The notes under the pieces are model-generated. The model was not told where the DNA came from. It made no database searches and saw only the letters and a program-made list of their open reading frames with translations. A program made the translations under genes and the position numbers. From the NCBI GenBank assembly GCA_023450775.1, contig JAEXGP010000070.1, forward strand, positions 1 through 6,897: a DNA stretch of 6,897 nucleotides, in the 5' to 3' direction. The stretch is from Actinomycetes bacterium (GTDB lineage Bacteria; Actinomycetota; Acidimicrobiia; Acidimicrobiales; Microtrichaceae). Position 1 is the stretch's first letter. The number at the start of each line of letters is the position of its first letter. Below, piece by piece: positions 5,870 to 6,897 of this stretch.

Positions 5870-6396
5870 GATCTTGTGCGGCATACGCCCGTAGCGGGCG
5901 CCTCTCGCACACGTTCCGTGGGGGCCGTCGAACTTGTGCGGCCTGCGCCCGTGGCGGGCGCCTCTCGCACACGTTCTGTCGGGGCCGTCGAACTTGTGCG
6001 GCATACGCCCGTGGCGGGCGCCTCTCGCACACGTTTCGTGGGCGCGTCGAACTTGCACGGCATACGCCCGTGGCGGGGACCCCTCGCACACGTTCCGTGG
6101 GGGCCGTCGGACTTGTGCGGCATACGCCCATGGCGGGCGCCTCTCGCACACGTTCCGTGGGGGGCCGTCGGACTTGTGCGGCATACGCCCGCGGTGGGCG
6201 CCTCTCGCACACGTTCCGTGGGGGCCGTCGGACTTGTGCGGCAGACGCCCGCGGTGGGCGCCTCTCGCACACGTTCCGTGGGGGCCGTCGAACTTGTACG
6301 GCATACGCCCGTGGCGGGCGCATCTCGCACATGTTCTGTCGGGGTCGTCGAACTTGTGCGGCCTACGCCTGTGGCGGGCGCTTTACGTACAAGATC
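5870..6396. repeat. Tandem array of about nine 60-bp hairpin units
   Basis: Eight units of 59-61 bp start at about 5871, 5931, 5991, 6050, 6110, 6171, 6231 and 6291; a truncated ninth runs 6351-6396. Each has a left arm AACTTGTGCG, an inner stem CGCCCG/CGGGCG with a three-base loop (usually TGG), a right arm CGCACACGTT, and a 15-nt linker near CCGTGGGGGCCGTCG. The arms pair at nine of ten positions, so each unit folds as a two-tier hairpin of about 45 nt. Units 3 and 5 lose or gain one linker base. The array ends are GATCTTGTGCG (5870-5880) and CGTACAAGATC (6386-6396), inverted copies of each other with a single difference. The array fills the space between the lipid kinase and tRNA-Leu. Being 60 bp, it stays open in several frames, but no ribosome-binding site or known domain supports translation. 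Its function is unknown. Confidence 0.95.
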
Positions 6397-6408
6397 GAAC
6401 CGCGACGA

Positions 6409-6425
6409 GGGAGTCCGTGACTCCT
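6409..6425. other. Small inverted repeat between the array and the tRNA promoter
   Basis: GGAGTC (6410-6415) and GACTCC (6419-6424) are perfect inverted repeats around a CGT loop, with a flanking G-U pair. It lies just upstream of the candidate tRNA promoter and could be an operator-like dyad or a weak hairpin. No regulator is identifiable. Confidence 0.4.
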
Positions 6426-6434
6426 GGCGGTGGA

Positions 6435-6464
6435 TTCCGGGTCGAGCGCGGACCGCGCTAGAGT
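6435..6464 (+). promoter_or_regulatory. Candidate promoter of tRNA-Leu
   Basis: TAGAGT at 6459-6464 fits the TANNNT -10 pattern, and TTCCGG at 6435-6440 is a weak -35 with an 18-bp spacer. A start near 6471 would give a leader of about 26 nt that contains the hairpin at 6474-6491. The tRNA therefore probably does not depend on read-through from the array side. Confidence 0.45.
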
Positions 6465-6473
6465 CCTTCGCTG

Positions 6474-6491
6474 CCCCGCCCGCAGGCGGGG
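6474..6491 (+). other. Perfect 7-bp GC hairpin in the tRNA-Leu leader
   Basis: CCCCGCC (6474-6480) and GGCGGGG (6485-6491) pair perfectly around a CGCA loop. The stem ends five bases before the mature tRNA 5' end. It may shape 5' processing by RNase P, or be a terminator for transcripts arriving from the array. No U-run follows. Confidence 0.5.
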
Positions 6492-6496
6492 TCCAC

Positions 6497-6583
6497 GTCG
6501 GAGTGGCGGAATTGGCAGACGCGCTAGCTTGAGGGGCTAGTGCCCTTAGGGGCGTGGGGGTTCAAGTCCCCCCTCCGACACCA
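6497..6583 (+). tRNA. tRNA-Leu, anticodon GAG
   Basis: 87 nt including an encoded CCA. Acceptor arms GTCGGAG (6497-6503) and CTCCGAC (6573-6579) pair perfectly, followed by discriminator A6580 and CCA (6581-6583). The anticodon stem is CTAGC/GCTAG with loop TTGAGGG, giving GAG, which reads CUC and CUU leucine codons. A long class II variable arm with stem GCCC/GGGC and TTA loop is present, as required for tRNA-Leu. The T arm is GGGGG, TTCAAGT, CCCCC. Its 3' half overlaps, on the opposite strand, the end of a recombinase reading frame, making this gene a likely integration site. Confidence 0.96.
6561..6583. other. Candidate attachment site at the tRNA-Leu 3' end
   Basis: The T-loop to CCA segment also encodes the last residues and stop of the minus-strand recombinase. 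Integrating elements commonly use tRNA 3' ends as attachment sites and restore the tRNA from their own copy. No second copy of this segment is in the window, so the core limits are a guess. Confidence 0.35.
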
Positions 6584-6897
6584 ACCCTAAGTACATGGGG
6601 TGATCCGGCGCCGACGTGCACGGCTTTCCGGTCCGGGTGGTAGGTCAGGGTGACGCCGAGGGCGTCGTAGACGGCCCGCCGTTCGTTGGGTTCGGCGCTG
6701 TCGAGCGCCGCAGAGATGCCCTGCAGTTGCTCGACGATCTCGCGCACTCCGTGCGCCGTGACCGGCGCAACGGTCCGCTGGGTCGGCCTGGTCAGGCGCT
6801 GCAGACGGTTGCGTTCGCGTTCGGCTTCGGCGATCCACTCGCCGATGACGGCGATGTCGTCGCGCTCCTCGAGCAGCCGGCGGTACTTGCTGAGCTT
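6562..6897 (-). CDS. C-terminal part of a serine-recombinase-like protein (partial)
   Basis: An open frame of 111 codons enters from the right edge and stops at 6562-6564 inside the tRNA T loop; the N-terminus is outside the window. Visible are a charged helical segment (EERDDIAVIGEWIAEAER, then ERNRLQRLTR) and a final block, VREIVEQLQGISAALDSAE, followed by RRAVYDALGVTLTYHPDRK. This helix-rich pattern ending in an 'LG..LTY.P' strand resembles the C-terminal coiled-coil region of actinobacterial large serine recombinases, which cut and rejoin att sites. The catalytic serine domain cannot be checked. A start at 6747 would give 61 residues, but the frame stays open upstream with the same character, so that start is internal. 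The last residues, VGVGGGT, come from tRNA-Leu antisense. Position and orientation suggest the integrase of an element extending to the right. Confidence 0.7.
   Translation of the reverse strand, partial: KLSKYRRLLEERDDIAVIGEWIAEAERERNRLQRLTRPTQRTVAPVTAHGVREIVEQLQGISAALDSAEPNERRAVYDALGVTLTYHPDRKAVHVGAGSPHVLRVGVGGGT

Noticed and set aside
4622..6332. Long open frames through the repeat array on both strands, with 20-residue protein repeats
   Set aside because: A 60-bp period keeps several frames open at once. The frames run antisense into the lipid kinase gene or across the array without ribosome-binding sites, and one-base indels in units 3 and 5 shift them.
5931..6360. Integron attC-like sites (AAC on the left arm, GTT on the right arm)
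   Set aside because: The flanks do not fit the RYYYAAC / GTTRRRY core, and only 15-nt linkers, not gene cassettes, lie between the units.
5870..6396. CRISPR array
   Set aside because: Both the hairpin and the linker repeat in every unit; there are no unique spacers and no cas genes.
6587..6838. An 83-codon minus-strand frame next to the tRNA
   Set aside because: It is an out-of-frame shadow of the recombinase C-terminus, extremely Arg/Ala rich and without conserved pattern.

Overview
The window is a GC-rich (clearly well above 60%) stretch of bacterial chromosome. The gene order (YvcK-like tail, then gap, pgk, tpiA, secG), leaderless-style secG start and recombinase type point to Actinomycetota. 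A deep-branching class such as Acidimicrobiia is possible, but no sequence here proves the class.

Layout. Positions 1-200 hold the end of a gene that looks like the YvcK/CofD-like gluconeogenesis factor. Positions 365-3765 are a co-directional block: gap, pgk and tpiA (three consecutive lower-glycolysis enzymes), then secG (Sec translocon subunit). The gaps between the glycolytic genes are not empty: gap-pgk carries a 14-bp tandem duplication over the gap stop codon and a long hairpin, and pgk-tpiA carries a 17-bp tandem duplication in a C/A-rich tract. A GC hairpin at 3773-3795 lies between secG and a convergent PAP2-type phosphatase gene (3784-4488, minus). That gene is divergent from, and shares its start-codon bases with, a membrane-anchored diacylglycerol-kinase-family lipid kinase (4487-5851, plus). 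A lipid kinase and a lipid phosphatase with opposing chemistry are thus locked together at a CATG.

From 5870 to 6396 there is no gene but a striking tandem array: eight 59-61-bp units plus a ninth truncated unit. Each unit is a roughly 45-nt two-tier hairpin plus a roughly 15-nt linker. The extreme ends of the array form an inverted repeat with each other that no internal unit shares, as if one ancestral hairpin, probably the terminator of the lipid kinase gene, had been split open by internal expansion.

A tRNA-Leu(GAG) gene follows at 6497-6583 with its own candidate promoter and a leader hairpin. From the right edge, on the minus strand, comes the C-terminal part of a serine-recombinase-like protein whose last codons and stop lie inside the tRNA 3' half. 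This is the arrangement expected at one end of an element integrated at a tRNA gene. The backbone therefore appears to run to the tRNA, and a mobile element probably begins there and continues past the window.

The least explained item is the hairpin array; the most consequential in context is the recombinase/tRNA junction. All calls are from reading the sequence without database searches.
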